This document shows, piece after piece, positions 26,342-35,903 of a DNA stretch of 64,000 nucleotides. The translations under genes were made by a program, and so were the position numbers. The notes beneath the pieces were generated by a model. It saw only the letters and a program-made list of their open reading frames with translations. It made no database searches and was not told the DNA's origin. Origin of the DNA: SAR86 cluster bacterium (GTDB taxonomy: Bacteria; Pseudomonadota; Gammaproteobacteria; Pseudomonadales; Pseudohongiellaceae); the NCBI GenBank assembly GCA_002402175.1, contig NVVJ01000001.1:1-64000 (forward strand). The letters run 5' to 3'. Positions within the stretch are counted from its first letter, which is position 1. Each line of letters starts with the position of its first letter.

Positions 26342-28705
26342 ATGAATTCACCTAATTCCTTGCTGCGTTCAATAAGAAGATTCATTTTAGAAGGCAAAAG
26401 GCTTCCCACCTATTTGGGTATTTTCAGTGTGGTCTTTGTTCTATGGCTGCACCAGGGGGCGCCGGTCTTTGTTGATGATTTTATTGAGCGCCTTGAGTTT
26501 TTAGTTTACGACCAACGACTCACCATCATGCCGAAGGCAGTCAAGTCAGCTGAGAACAAGATTGTCATTGTAGATTTGGACGAGCGAAGCTTGCAGGCAG
26601 AGGGGCAATACCCCTGGAATCGTATAAAGGTAGGCCAGCTGACTGAAAAGCTCAGAGACAATGGTGTGCTGGTAGTTGGTTTTGATATTACCTTCCCGGA
26701 ACCAGATCGGAACATTCGAGATCTGTTAGCACCGATTGACTTGGACTCATTAGACCCTATTTTTGCAGAAACGCTGAGGATGATTGAGCCGCAAATCGAT
26801 GCCGATCAATACTTTGCTAATTCAATGAGTGGCAATATCGATGTTGTGCTGGCGATCAACTTTAACCCCCAGAGCACGGTGAGCTATAACGAACTACCTG
26901 CATCAATAGTTGATATAGGTGAAGAACTGGCTAGTCGTATAACTGTTGTGGATATGACCGGCTTTACCGGTAATTTGAAAGTACTGCAGGACGCAGCACG
27001 AGGAAACGGCAGCATGAATCAGCGGCCTGATGCAGATGGCATCGTAAGGCGCGTGCCTCTGATAATTCGTTATGGTTCGGATTTATACCCGACACTATCT
27101 CTGGAAATGGTGAGAGTTTATAACTTTGCTGAAGGCTATGAGCTATTGACGGCGCAGTACTCAGGACTGGATGTAGTAACCGGGGTGCGTATTGGGAGAG
27201 GAGCTGGCGCATTCGTAATACCAACCGACGGCTTTGGTCAGGTTAATGTCCCCTATGTAGGCACATCGTCACTAAATAATAATAACTACTTTACCTATGT
27301 GTCAGCCACCGATGTGCTGAACGATAATCTTGATGATGATGAGAAACTCGCGTTACAGAATAGCCTGGTATTGGTAGGGACTAGTGCGCCGGGCTTAGGC
27401 GATATTCGGGCCATGCCTTTACAGCAGGTTTACCCCGGGGTCGAAGTACATGCCAATATGTTGAATGCTTTGTTGGACTCAGTAGCGACGGTTGTAGTGG
27501 ACTCCGGAAACACCTCTACAAAATCTGTTTTCGAGAGCTTTCAGCCCCCTGCGGATATCTATTTCCCCTACAAGCCAGACTGGGAGGCAGGGGCTCTTTT
27601 AGTCGTCATGATGACCATCGGCTTAGCGATGTCCGTTGCCTTTCCTTATTTAGGTGCGGCTTCAATGGCGGTAACGTCGATAGCTCTGGTTGCGTTGAGC
27701 GTGTGGACCAATTTTCAATTATGGACTGTTTACAAATTCGATTTTTCGCTGGTTCTGTTGCTGCTGCTAATTGTGCTGGTTACCACGGTTAACATGGTTT
27801 ACGGCTTTCTAAATGAAAGCCGTACTCGAAAAACCATTAAAGGCATGTTTGATCAATACGTGCCGCCAGCACATATTGACTCGATGCTGGAAGACCCTGA
27901 CAACTACAGTTTTGAGGGAGAGAGCAAAGAGTTAACCGTTCTGTTTTTCGATATACGTGATTTCACAACGATCTCAGAAGCACTAAGCGCGACCGAATTA
28001 AAAATCCTGCTCAATGACGTATTCACGCCCCTTACCGCCATTATTTTCGAGAACAATGGCACCATCGATAAATATGTTGGTGACATGGTGATGGCATTTT
28101 GGGGGGCGCCGCTTGAAGACAAGAAGCACCGCTCGAATGCCGTTAAGGCCGCATTGATAATGCTGAAAAAAATAGAGGAACTAAGGCCTGAGTTTAAGGA
28201 ACGTGGCTATCCGGTGGTTAACGGGGGCATCGGTCTTAATACTGGCATTATGAGTGTAGGAGACATGGGGTCTGTATATCGGCGCTCTTATACGGTATTG
28301 GGTGATTCGGTAAACCTTGGAGCCAGGCTGGAAGGCTTGACTAAGTTTTATGGCATCAAGCTACTGGTTGGCGAAAAAACCATAGAAGGGCTGGAGGGTT
28401 TTTTACTGCGCCGAATTGATCGAGTAAAAGTAAAAGGGAAAAATAAAGCCGTGGATTGCTATGAGCCCATGTGCTTAATCGATCAGGCTGATGATGAACT
28501 GAAAAGCCGAGTTGACGCATACCATAAGGCTCTGGATTTATATTATGCAAAAGAATGGAATGCGGCTGAAAACGGATTTAAGGCATTGCTGGAAAATGAG
28601 CCAGATACCAAACTTTATAACGTATATCTCGACAGAATAGAGACCCTGAAGGACACTCCTTTAGCAGAAGACTGGGATGGATCTTTCACTCACACCAGCA
28701 AATAA
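26342..28705 (+). CDS. CHASE2 domain adenylate/guanylate cyclase
   Basis: Membrane class III nucleotide cyclase. The order is an N-terminal membrane segment (about 20-40), a periplasmic CHASE2 sensor domain (about 45-400), a cluster of membrane helices (about 415-495) and a cytoplasmic cyclase domain (about 530-710). The metal-binding aspartates lie in LFFDIRDFTTIS and KYVGDMVMAFWGAP, and SVGDMGSVYRRSYTVLGDSVN completes the site. A C-terminal TPR-like tail follows. 787 residues, product probably cAMP; the CHASE2 signal is unknown. Standalone gene. Confidence 0.9.
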   Translation: MNSPNSLLRSIRRFILEGKRLPTYLGIFSVVFVLWLHQGAPVFVDDFIERLEFLVYDQRLTIMPKAVKSAENKIVIVDLDERSLQAEGQYPWNRIKVGQLTEKLRDNGVLVVGFDITFPEPDRNIRDLLAPIDLDSLDPIFAETLRMIEPQIDADQYFANSMSGNIDVVLAINFNPQSTVSYNELPASIVDIGEELASRITVVDMTGFTGNLKVLQDAARGNGSMNQRPDADGIVRRVPLIIRYGSDLYPTLSLEMVRVYNFAEGYELLTAQYSGLDVVTGVRIGRGAGAFVIPTDGFGQVNVPYVGTSSLNNNNYFTYVSATDVLNDNLDDDEKLALQNSLVLVGTSAPGLGDIRAMPLQQVYPGVEVHANMLNALLDSVATVVVDSGNTSTKSVFESFQPPADIYFPYKPDWEAGALLVVMMTIGLAMSVAFPYLGAASMAVTSIALVALSVWTNFQLWTVYKFDFSLVLLLLLIVLVTTVNMVYGFLNESRTRKTIKGMFDQYVPPAHIDSMLEDPDNYSFEGESKELTVLFFDIRDFTTISEALSATELKILLNDVFTPLTAIIFENNGTIDKYVGDMVMAFWGAPLEDKKHRSNAVKAALIMLKKIEELRPEFKERGYPVVNGGIGLNTGIMSVGDMGSVYRRSYTVLGDSVNLGARLEGLTKFYGIKLLVGEKTIEGLEGFLLRRIDRVKVKGKNKAVDCYEPMCLIDQADDELKSRVDAYHKALDLYYAKEWNAAENGFKALLENEPDTKLYNVYLDRIETLKDTPLAEDWDGSFTHTSK

Positions 28706-28749
28706 TTTAGCTGCAAACTTGGCCTGAGCCACTAGCCTGAGCGCACTTG

Positions 28750-28777
28750 TTGACATAGCGGCGGGAGTCGGTAGAAT
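28750..28777 (+). promoter_or_regulatory. Sigma70 promoter of tRNA-Val/tRNA-Asp
   Basis: A perfect TTGACA at 28750-28755 and TAGAAT at 28772-28777 with 16 bases between. The next bases are GCGCC, a GC-rich discriminator typical of stable-RNA promoters under stringent control. tRNA-Val begins 19 bases further on. Confidence 0.8.
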
Positions 28778-28796
28778 GCGCCTCTCTCAATGCTAT

Positions 28797-28872
28797 GGGT
28801 GATTAGCTCAGTTGGGAGAGCGTCGCCCTTACAAGGCGAATGTCGGGGGTTCAAATCCCTCATCACCCACCA
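28797..28872 (+). tRNA. tRNA-Val (UAC)
   Basis: Complete 76-base cloverleaf: acceptor GGGTGAT with ATCACCC, D arm AGCTCAGTTGGGAGAGC, anticodon loop CTTACAA giving UAC, T arm with GTTCAAATC and encoded CCA. First of a two-tRNA transcript with tRNA-Asp 14 bases later. Confidence 0.97.
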
Positions 28873-28886
28873 ATTACGCATGTTGC

Positions 28887-28963
28887 GGGCCGGTAGTTCA
28901 GCTGGTTAGAATGCCGGCCTGTCACGCCGGAGGTCGCGGGTTCGAGTCCCGTCCGGCCCGCCA
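28887..28963 (+). tRNA. tRNA-Asp (GUC)
   Basis: 77-base cloverleaf: acceptor GGGCCGG with CCGGCCC, discriminator G, anticodon loop CTGTCAC giving GUC, T arm GTTCGAGTC and CCA encoded. The body from TAGTTCAG to the CCA is very close to E. coli tRNA-Asp. Confidence 0.97.
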
Positions 28964-29016
28964 TTTTATTGCGTTTTATCTTGTTCCATTTCTCATTAAT
29001 TTAGTACTTCCCTCCC

Positions 29017-29925
29017 ATGTCACTCGATCTGGACATCAGCGCACCACTGATAGAACCCCTGCGGTGTGATCTGCTGGATCGGCATAACATTTGTTTCAAT
29101 ATTCTGCGTCTGGATACTATCCATCCGACGATTCATGGCAATAAGTGGTACAAGCTAAAACGAAATCTACGGCAGTTCCAGACAAAAGGCGTAAGCCGTG
29201 TCTTGAGCTTCGGTGGCGCCTATTCCAATCACTTATATGCACTTGCAGCGGCAGGTGAACATTTCTCATTAGAGACTATTGGCCTTGTACGAGGAGAGAT
29301 AGTTGAGCCCCTCAACCCCGTTTTGAAGTTTGCTAAAGACCGAGGGATGACGCTGATACCACTTAGCCGTACCGAATACCGACATAAGCACGAAGAGTCG
29401 TTCCTCGCCAAATTACAGGACCGGCTAGGCCCATTTCAGCTGTTGCCAGAAGGTGGAAGCAACCTGCTGGCGGTACAGGGCTGTGAGGAGATAGCTGAAT
29501 CAATTCGCTGGCAATCATCTTCTCGGCCTAGGATAGTAGCGCTGTGTTGTGGCACAGGCGCCACTATGGCCGGGATTGTTGCCGGTCTAAGTCATCAGTC
29601 TTCTAGCAACCCGGCTGAAGTGCTTGGAATTTCGGTTTTAAAAGGGGAAGGGTATTTGCAGGGAGAAGTTCGGAAATGGCTGGAAAAGAATCATTGTCAA
29701 TCAGCTACTAATTGGCGAGTAGAAGAAAACTACCATTGTGGCGGCTACGCTAAAACTAACCCCGGGCTCAAAGCATTCCTGGAGAGCTTTTCAACTAGTT
29801 TCAGCCTTCCTCTAGAGCCTGTTTATACAGGGAAGCTGATTTACGCTTTATTCAATATGATTAAAGAAGGCGTGATTCCAGATGGTGTAGAGATAATTGC
29901 TATCCATACCGGTGGGATTTACTAG
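29017..29925 (+). CDS. PLP-dependent D-cysteine desulfhydrase/ACC deaminase family enzyme
   Basis: Fold-type II PLP enzyme. The PLP lysine is in HGNKWYKLKRNL (about residue 44), followed by VLSFGGAYSNHLYALAAAG (phosphate and substrate region), LPEGGSNLLAVQGC and CCGTGATMAGIV. This family contains D-cysteine desulfhydrase and 1-aminocyclopropane-1-carboxylate deaminase; the residues that separate them cannot be judged safely by eye. 302 residues. It follows tRNA-Asp by 53 bases and may be read through from the tRNA promoter. Confidence 0.85.
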   Translation: MSLDLDISAPLIEPLRCDLLDRHNICFNILRLDTIHPTIHGNKWYKLKRNLRQFQTKGVSRVLSFGGAYSNHLYALAAAGEHFSLETIGLVRGEIVEPLNPVLKFAKDRGMTLIPLSRTEYRHKHEESFLAKLQDRLGPFQLLPEGGSNLLAVQGCEEIAESIRWQSSSRPRIVALCCGTGATMAGIVAGLSHQSSSNPAEVLGISVLKGEGYLQGEVRKWLEKNHCQSATNWRVEENYHCGGYAKTNPGLKAFLESFSTSFSLPLEPVYTGKLIYALFNMIKEGVIPDGVEIIAIHTGGIY

Positions 29926-30025
29926 TCAGTAAAGTCTAATAAATACAATCGGGTACACGTTGATTTACAAGCAAATACTACTAGCTATACGTCTCTATTC
30001 AATGTGCGATAGCGTTTTTAAAAAA

Positions 30026-30055
30026 TTGGTAAAAATTCCCACAACTCGCTAGAAT
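30026..30055 (+). promoter_or_regulatory. Candidate promoter of the metalloprotease gene
   Basis: TTGGTA at 30026-30031 and TAGAAT at 30050-30055, 18 bases apart. An upstream in-frame ATG at 30054 lies inside the -10, so the real protein start must be later. Confidence 0.45.
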
Positions 30056-30131
30056 GCCACTCAGGCCATCTAATTGGCCGTTTCCGGTATTGTTCACTGA
30101 ATTCAGCAACTATGTTGAGGCTGTCCAATCA

Positions 30132-32447
30132 ATGCGGCATTCATCATCACTCGCTAGAGCCACATTGGCGTATTGTTGCAGCCTTGCAAGCCGGTTGCTC
30201 TCAGTCGGTACGTTATTACTGTTACTTGTGCCAGGGTCCTCTGCTGTTGCGCAACCTACAACTCCATTCATAGGCTTAATCGAAGCATCCCCTTCTAATC
30301 CACCGCCACCCACTTACGCCGAAATGTCCCAGCGAATCTCTCTGGATTCGTCTCAGCTCATTAATCTACGCAGTGGTAATGAGCTAAGACTGCAAATTGC
30401 TACAAACCTGTATATTTCACTGCTTGTGACCATGCAGAGTGTTTACATAAACGGCGATCAGCTTGTGAGGGCCGAGGGCGTTGATAACGACCTTGCGTTT
30501 GCACTTACTCTTACATTTGGCCGACGCAGCCTGTTTGGCAACCTGAGCGTCGGAACAGAGGTATATCAGATACATGCAATAGGGGAGTTAGGAGGAAAAC
30601 CTTTTGAAGGGTGGCTATATAAACCGGGAAGTCTGCTTAATAGTAATAGTGCCTTTCAGAATGATTACCTGATTATTGATAGGCATTTGAGTGAAGAAGT
30701 GCCGCGAGCTGTTCCCGAAATAATTTCTACCTTGCCTTTTAAGCTTGCCCAGACTAACTCAGTGACATCTGACATGGCGGACGACAATAAATCAGAGGCA
30801 AAGCAGGAGCTCACGAATGCGGAGATTAATAGCAGTAACTTTCGTATCGAACAAACGTTTAGTCGTGACAGTGTTTTGGTTGGCGATAGTGTAGATGTAG
30901 AGTTGTATTTTGAAAATATTAGCAATCAAATTCATTCGGGATTATATGTAGAAGTACTTTTTGTTCTGGAAAACAGCAAGCTATTGGCGGCACCTAAGCA
31001 ATGTAGAGAACAACTAAACCTCGCTCTGCAAAAGATACTCTATTGCGAATTAGGAGACATTAGCCCCGGGCAAGCAAAAACATTTACCTACACTATAGCG
31101 ACATCCAAGGAATCACAGCCTCTTATTATAAGCACTGTGTTGATAGGCGACCTTCGCGTTGATGGCTATGTGAATGTGACAGAGGATATACGTGTAGATA
31201 GCGACGGTGATGGGATAAGTGATTTTAACGAAAACATACAAAATACTGATGCTACAAATCCTGACTCAGTAAATCATTCAAACACAATAATAGATGTGAT
31301 GGCTTTATATACGCCAGGTGCTGCTGCTGTTTACCCGCACGGCGTACAGACCAGAATTAATCAATTGATTTCAATGGCAAATCAGATTTATGCAGACAGT
31401 GGCGTGAAAATAACATTGAGGCCGGTTTACCACGGACTGATTAATTACAACGATGTTGATGACATGGATACAGCGCTTAGTCATCTTATAAATAAAACTG
31501 ATCCTGCTTTCTCAGAAATTAATAGGCTTCGGCAAGATTTTGGTGCCGATTTGGTAATACTATTTCGACCGCTGGAACATGCAGCAGGTCGATGTGGGTT
31601 GGCGCCAGTTGGTGGCTTTAATACTAATGGAGATTTTAGTTCCCTTACTGAAAAAGACTTTGCCTATTCTCATATTGCTATAGATTGTCCGGCAGATGTT
31701 GTCGCTGCCCATGAGTTGGGTCACAACATGGGTTTAACACACTCGCATTTAGAGGATGGCAGAGGAGGGACTTTTAATTTCTCCACTGGCTATGGAGTGG
31801 ATTCTCAGTTTGTGACTGTTATGGCCTTTCCTCAGGCATTCAATACACAAACAAGAGTATCTCTATTCTCCAGTCCTTCTATAAGTTGCCTGGGGTTTCA
31901 GTGTGGTGTCGATTCCGGCTCTGATTTCGGAGCAGATGCGGTATTGTCTTTGAATCTGGTTAGGCACCAGATTGCTAATTATTTCCCTACTCAAGTGCCG
32001 AATTTACCTAGCTCGGCGATTACCACTCTTTCTGGTATTGCTACCAATGCTGGCATTGCTGTTGCTGCCAGTAAAGACGGAGGATTGAATTTTTCCAGTA
32101 GCTTTGCCATTGATGATCTTGTAGATGTCGTTGCAGATCTCCGGGTTGATGACAAGCATGTGGGAATGACTGGCGGTATTCATGTGCTAATGGGAGTTCT
32201 TGGCGAAGGGCTATTTCAGCTTGGCGAGGGAGGGGAGATTGAAGCCTGGAATGGGCGGATTGATGGCTTAAGCGCATTTACTGGCTTTGGTGTCTTGAGG
32301 AAACTGGAACACCTGACCCTGCTTGATTCCTATAAATTCGACAAGTCTTTGTCGGGCAAGCAACTAACATTGTATGTGGCTTATCAGGTTGTCGAAACGG
32401 GAGAGATTGTATATACCAGTAGCCCGTTGGTACTAACTATTAAATAG
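30132..32447 (+). CDS. Secreted reprolysin-like zinc metalloprotease
   Basis: Large exported protease. From ATG 30132 the signal peptide runs through LLLLLVPGSSAVAQ. An N-terminal beta region (with SVLVGDSVDVELYFENIS, a DUF11-like strand pattern) is followed by a calcium-binding run DSDGDGISDFNENIQNTD, as in thrombospondin type 3 repeats. Then comes a metzincin domain with AHELGHNMGLTHSH, the full HExxHxxGxxH signature, followed by a candidate Met-turn region (VTVMAFP). A C-terminal domain of about 150 residues has no motif I recognise. The start is set by the promoter position; its ribosome binding site is weak. Confidence 0.85.
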   Translation: MRHSSSLARATLAYCCSLASRLLSVGTLLLLLVPGSSAVAQPTTPFIGLIEASPSNPPPPTYAEMSQRISLDSSQLINLRSGNELRLQIATNLYISLLVTMQSVYINGDQLVRAEGVDNDLAFALTLTFGRRSLFGNLSVGTEVYQIHAIGELGGKPFEGWLYKPGSLLNSNSAFQNDYLIIDRHLSEEVPRAVPEIISTLPFKLAQTNSVTSDMADDNKSEAKQELTNAEINSSNFRIEQTFSRDSVLVGDSVDVELYFENISNQIHSGLYVEVLFVLENSKLLAAPKQCREQLNLALQKILYCELGDISPGQAKTFTYTIATSKESQPLIISTVLIGDLRVDGYVNVTEDIRVDSDGDGISDFNENIQNTDATNPDSVNHSNTIIDVMALYTPGAAAVYPHGVQTRINQLISMANQIYADSGVKITLRPVYHGLINYNDVDDMDTALSHLINKTDPAFSEINRLRQDFGADLVILFRPLEHAAGRCGLAPVGGFNTNGDFSSLTEKDFAYSHIAIDCPADVVAAHELGHNMGLTHSHLEDGRGGTFNFSTGYGVDSQFVTVMAFPQAFNTQTRVSLFSSPSISCLGFQCGVDSGSDFGADAVLSLNLVRHQIANYFPTQVPNLPSSAITTLSGIATNAGIAVAASKDGGLNFSSSFAIDDLVDVVADLRVDDKHVGMTGGIHVLMGVLGEGLFQLGEGGEIEAWNGRIDGLSAFTGFGVLRKLEHLTLLDSYKFDKSLSGKQLTLYVAYQVVETGEIVYTSSPLVLTIK

Positions 32448-32454
32448 TGTAGTT

Positions 32455-33462
32455 CTAATCCTGATAATAACTTCTATACCACTCGACAAAATTAGCAATA
32501 CCGTCTTCAATTTTTGTCTTCGGCTTGTAGCCAACATCATCTACCAGAGCGTCGATGTCAGCAAACGTTGCTGGCACATCACCGGCCTGTAAAGGAAGGA
32601 AGTTTTTCTTTGCTGTTTTGCCCAGACATTTTTCCAGAGTTTCAATATAGTACATTAGCTCAACAGGGTTGTTACTCCCTATATTATAAATCCGGTAAGG
32701 CGCTTTGCTGGTGGCGGGGTCTGGCTTGGCACTATCCCATTCATCACTGGGTGTTGCCGTTTTGTCCAGAGTACGAATGACGCCTTCAACGATGTCGTCA
32801 ATGTATGTAAAGTCTCGCTTGTGCTGGCCGTTGTTAAAAACATCGATAGGTTCCCCTGCAAGAATTGCGCGGGTAAACAAAAAAAGCGCCATGTCAGGTC
32901 GGCCCCACGGTCCGTATACAGTAAAGAAACGCAACCCCGTTGTTGGTAGATCGAATAGGTGGCTATAGGTATGGGCGATGAGCTCATTGGCTTTTTTTGT
33001 TGCGGCGTAAAGGCTGACGGGATGATCTATATTGTGGTGTACAGAAAATGGCATGCGCGTGTTGGCGCCATAGACTGAACTGCTCGATGCATAAACCAAA
33101 TGTTCAACCTGATTGTACCGGCAACCTTCAAGAATATTAACAAAGCCTGCAAGGTTAGAGCTTATATAAGCCTGTGGGTTTTCTAATGAATAACGAACAC
33201 CTGCTTGTGCTGCCAAATTCACCACTCGCTGGGGTTGATGTGCTGCGAATGCAGCATTTATTTCGTCGGCATTTTCTAAATCTATTTTCAGAAAAGTAAA
33301 GTTCTCGTGCTTCAGAAGCCGATCTAACCTCGCCTGCTTTAAGGTGACATCGTAATAGTCATTCAGATTGTCAATGCCAATGACTTCGTCGCCGCGTGCG
33401 AGCAATCTTAATGACAGGGCGTGGCCTATAAAGCCGGCGCTTCCAGTAACGAGGACTTTCAT
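32455..33462 (-). CDS. NAD-dependent epimerase, UDP-glucuronate 4-epimerase type
   Basis: Extended short-chain dehydrogenase. It has [12 protein letters not shown] for [20 protein letters not shown] (characteristic of the UDP-glucuronate/galacturonate epimerase group), [10 protein letters not shown], the catalytic YAATKKANE, and [13 protein letters not shown]. Probably supplies UDP-galacturonate for surface polysaccharide. 335 residues. It is isolated from any glycosyltransferase cluster in this window, so the exact sugar remains inferred. Convergent with the metalloprotease gene, with 7 bases between the stops. Confidence 0.88.
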   Translation of the reverse strand: MKVLVTGSAGFIGHALSLRLLARGDEVIGIDNLNDYYDVTLKQARLDRLLKHENFTFLKIDLENADEINAAFAAHQPQRVVNLAAQAGVRYSLENPQAYISSNLAGFVNILEGCRYNQVEHLVYASSSSVYGANTRMPFSVHHNIDHPVSLYAATKKANELIAHTYSHLFDLPTTGLRFFTVYGPWGRPDMALFLFTRAILAGEPIDVFNNGQHKRDFTYIDDIVEGVIRTLDKTATPSDEWDSAKPDPATSKAPYRIYNIGSNNPVELMYYIETLEKCLGKTAKKNFLPLQAGDVPATFADIDALVDDVGYKPKTKIEDGIANFVEWYRSYYQD

Positions 33463-33761
33463 ATTCGAATCACTTTTCTTAATGTATTAAATAGTTTGAG
33501 CTATGGTGGTACTTCAGTTATATAGCGCCGATTCCTGGCAACGTAAACAGCCTTTTCAGTGATGGTAATTGTATCATAACTATTGAATTACGGTTCCTGA
33601 TGATGCGGGGTCAATACCTTTTGAATGAGACTAAAAAGAATTAAATTCAAGTAGTTGCGGCGCTCTGACGGCATGACGGCCTGTGATATACTTTGTGCCT
33701 TAAATTTAAGGATATAGCTGGCTACGAGAGTAGTCGATTTCGGTTAAAGGCTTTTTTGGCT
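33463..33761. other. Divergent intergenic region, epimerase/nadK
   Basis: No gene seen. It must hold promoters for both neighbours. The nadK promoter candidate is annotated at 33665-33692; the epimerase promoter is not obvious. An in-frame start at 33693 lies at the predicted transcription start and is not the nadK start. Confidence 0.5.
33665..33692 (+). promoter_or_regulatory. Candidate nadK promoter
   Basis: CTGACG at 33665-33670 and TATACT at 33687-33692, 16 bases apart, 70 bases before the chosen ATG. Confidence 0.45.
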
Positions 33762-34664
33762 ATGACAGACTTCAAACGAATAGGTTTGGTGGGCCGCCCC
33801 AGACATGCTGGTGTCGTGGATACACTGCACCGCTTGCTTGCTTTTCTCGGCGAGAAAGACCTGTCCATTGTTTTAGACAGTATGACTGGGGAGTTGGTTG
33901 CGGGTCACGGCCAGCAGGAATGTAAAAGAGAGGAGCTTTCGCAGTTCTGCGACTTGGTGATCGTGGTCGGTGGTGATGGCAGCATGCTAAACGTAGCCAA
34001 ATATATCGCCTCAGATAAGGTGCCAGTTATTGGGATCAATCGTGGCCGACTGGGCTTTTTAACGGATATTCTTCCAGATGAAATCGAATCGGGCATTAAT
34101 GATGTGCTTAGTGGGAACTACACTATCGAATCAAGATTTCTGCTTGATGTAAACGTTAGAAGCACTGGCGAGAATGCACAAAAGCAAGCCAAGTATTTGG
34201 GGTCGGCATTAAATGATGTAGTGCTGCATCCGGGCAAGGCGGCGCAAATGATTGAGTTTGAATTATTCGTTGATGACAAGTTTGTGTTTAGTGTGGAATC
34301 TGATGGACTAATCGTAGCGACTCCAACGGGATCTACTGCGTATGCGCTGTCTGCTGGTGGTCCTATTATGCATCCAGGTCTAAACGCAATAGTGCTGGTG
34401 CCAATGTACCCGCATTCTTTAGGTAACAGGCCTATTGTTGTAGATGGTGATAGTGAAATCCGTATTGTCGTATCGGCGGCTGAGAGTCTTCAGCCACAAG
34501 TAAGTTGTGATGGTGAAGTAATGTTTACGGCAGTAGCCGGAGATGAAATTCTTGTTTCTAAAAAAGAAATACCCTTAAAACTGGTTCATCCGTCTGAGCA
34601 TAGTTTTTACCAAGCTTGTCGCAGTAAATTAGGCTGGGGACATCGTTTGGTCAAAAAACGATGA
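33762..34664 (+). CDS. nadK: NAD kinase
   Basis: Phosphorylates NAD to NADP. Motifs: the GGDGSMLNVAKY kinase signature, GINRGRLGFLTDI, and TPTGSTAYALSAGGPI, with SLGNRPIVV near the C terminus. From ATG 33762 it has about 300 residues (E. coli 292) and starts MTDFKRIGLVGRPRH; upstream in-frame codons give a 23-residue extension unlike the family and overlap the promoter. Its stop overlaps the start of glpG in ATGA, indicating coupling. Confidence 0.95.
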   Translation: MTDFKRIGLVGRPRHAGVVDTLHRLLAFLGEKDLSIVLDSMTGELVAGHGQQECKREELSQFCDLVIVVGGDGSMLNVAKYIASDKVPVIGINRGRLGFLTDILPDEIESGINDVLSGNYTIESRFLLDVNVRSTGENAQKQAKYLGSALNDVVLHPGKAAQMIEFELFVDDKFVFSVESDGLIVATPTGSTAYALSAGGPIMHPGLNAIVLVPMYPHSLGNRPIVVDGDSEIRIVVSAAESLQPQVSCDGEVMFTAVAGDEILVSKKEIPLKLVHPSEHSFYQACRSKLGWGHRLVKKR

Positions 34665-35566
34665 TTAAAGCCGTAAGCTTGGCAATCGAAGTTGATTTGC
34701 AGCGCTTTAGTCAATTTTTACGAAGCCAGGGAATTTCTCATCGTATAAGTGAGGAATCTGGACAGCAGGTGATCTGGGTTGAAGGGCCACAGCAGGCTGG
34801 TTTTGTGAAGCATGCTCTGGACAACTGGTCTTTTGAACAAGCGCCGCAGGAAGAACCAAGAGCGCCAGACCAGCTAAACAAATCGCACAGTGGGACAGCA
34901 TCTGCGTTAATTTCTAGTATTCTAATTTTCTACCAAAAATTCGTATTTCAGTTTCGTGCTAGCCCTATTAGCATTCTGCTAATAATCACTTGCCTGATTG
35001 TTGCAGTGTTAAGTGGACTTGGCAGTCAATCGCAACGTGTGGGCTGGCTTTTCTATCCCCTGATTTCCTCTAGCGATTTATTCAGCTTGATGGGAGACAT
35101 AAATACCCCCGGTGTTTTAATTCGCAGCTTTACGCCCATGTTTTTGCATTTTGGCGAATTACATTTAGTGTTTAATATGCTCTGGCTCTGGTTTTTTGGC
35201 AAGCAATTAGAGGTAACTCATCCTCGAATGCTGTTTATAGCACTTATACTAATTACGTCATTCTCCGGCAATACTACACAGTACTTATATAGCCATTACA
35301 ATAACTTTGGCGGCATGTCTGGCGTGGTTTACGGGCTTGTTAGTTATACCTGGTTGATACATCGTTTTATGCCGAGGAGTCACATGCTAATAAATAACAA
35401 TATGTTTGTTGTTTTTGTGGTTGCGCTAATTGTAATGGAAGTGGTGGCGTCGTCCTGGATCGCCAGCGCCGCTCATGTGGGCGGGCTCGTTTCAGGCTTA
35501 TTGTTTGGTGCTGGCGTGGTTGCGGTCTATCGTTTTGTGTTGCATCGAGACTCTATCATGAAGTAG
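34661..35566 (+). CDS. glpG: Rhomboid intramembrane serine protease GlpG
   Basis: Inner-membrane protease of the rhomboid family. It has a soluble N-terminal domain (about residues 1-75), then six membrane helices. Catalytic serine is in the GGMSGVVYGL (GxSG) motif and the catalytic histidine in SAAHVGGLVSGLLFG; HLVFNMLWLWFFG carries the conserved oxyanion-region Asn. 301 residues, like E. coli GlpG (276) with a longer linker. Its start overlaps the nadK stop by 4 bases. Confidence 0.92.
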   Translation: MIKAVSLAIEVDLQRFSQFLRSQGISHRISEESGQQVIWVEGPQQAGFVKHALDNWSFEQAPQEEPRAPDQLNKSHSGTASALISSILIFYQKFVFQFRASPISILLIITCLIVAVLSGLGSQSQRVGWLFYPLISSSDLFSLMGDINTPGVLIRSFTPMFLHFGELHLVFNMLWLWFFGKQLEVTHPRMLFIALILITSFSGNTTQYLYSHYNNFGGMSGVVYGLVSYTWLIHRFMPRSHMLINNNMFVVFVVALIVMEVVASSWIASAAHVGGLVSGLLFGAGVVAVYRFVLHRDSIMK

Positions 35567-35615
35567 TGCCTGTACATTTTAAATTTTTGGAAAATATTAC
35601 TGAGCAGGATTTACA

Positions 35616-35903
35616 ATGAAAGAAAATATTGAAGAATTATTTCTTCAGGCGCCAGAATCTATGGAACAACTCATAGGCAAGATTACACCTGATATTTACC
35701 AAAGAATTAAACTAGCCGTTGAAATTGGAAAATGGGAGGACGGCAACAAGCTAACTTCTGACAGGCTAGACTCATGCATGCAGATTATAATTCTTTATGA
35801 AACGAAGCATGTTGCCGAGAAAGACCGAGCTGGCTTTGATCTCTCTTCTGAATGTTCTAGCAAACAAAGTAGTGTTGCTCGACTGAACGGGAAGCAATCA
35901 TGA
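35616..35903 (+). CDS. DUF1315 (YeaC-like) protein
   Basis: 95-residue protein with the DUF1315 core MEQLIGKITPDIYQRIKLAV, EIGKWEDGNKLT and a Gln/Leu-rich helix after it. Homologue of E. coli YeaC; function unknown. A ribosome-binding AGGA sits upstream of ATG 35616. It overlaps the DUF2797 gene by four bases (ATGA). The last 25 residues are polar and probably disordered. Confidence 0.85.
   Translation: MKENIEELFLQAPESMEQLIGKITPDIYQRIKLAVEIGKWEDGNKLTSDRLDSCMQIIILYETKHVAEKDRAGFDLSSECSSKQSSVARLNGKQS

Noticed and set aside
28812-29069. 85-codon frame over the tRNA-Val and tRNA-Asp genes
   Set aside because: Most of it translates tRNA sequence.
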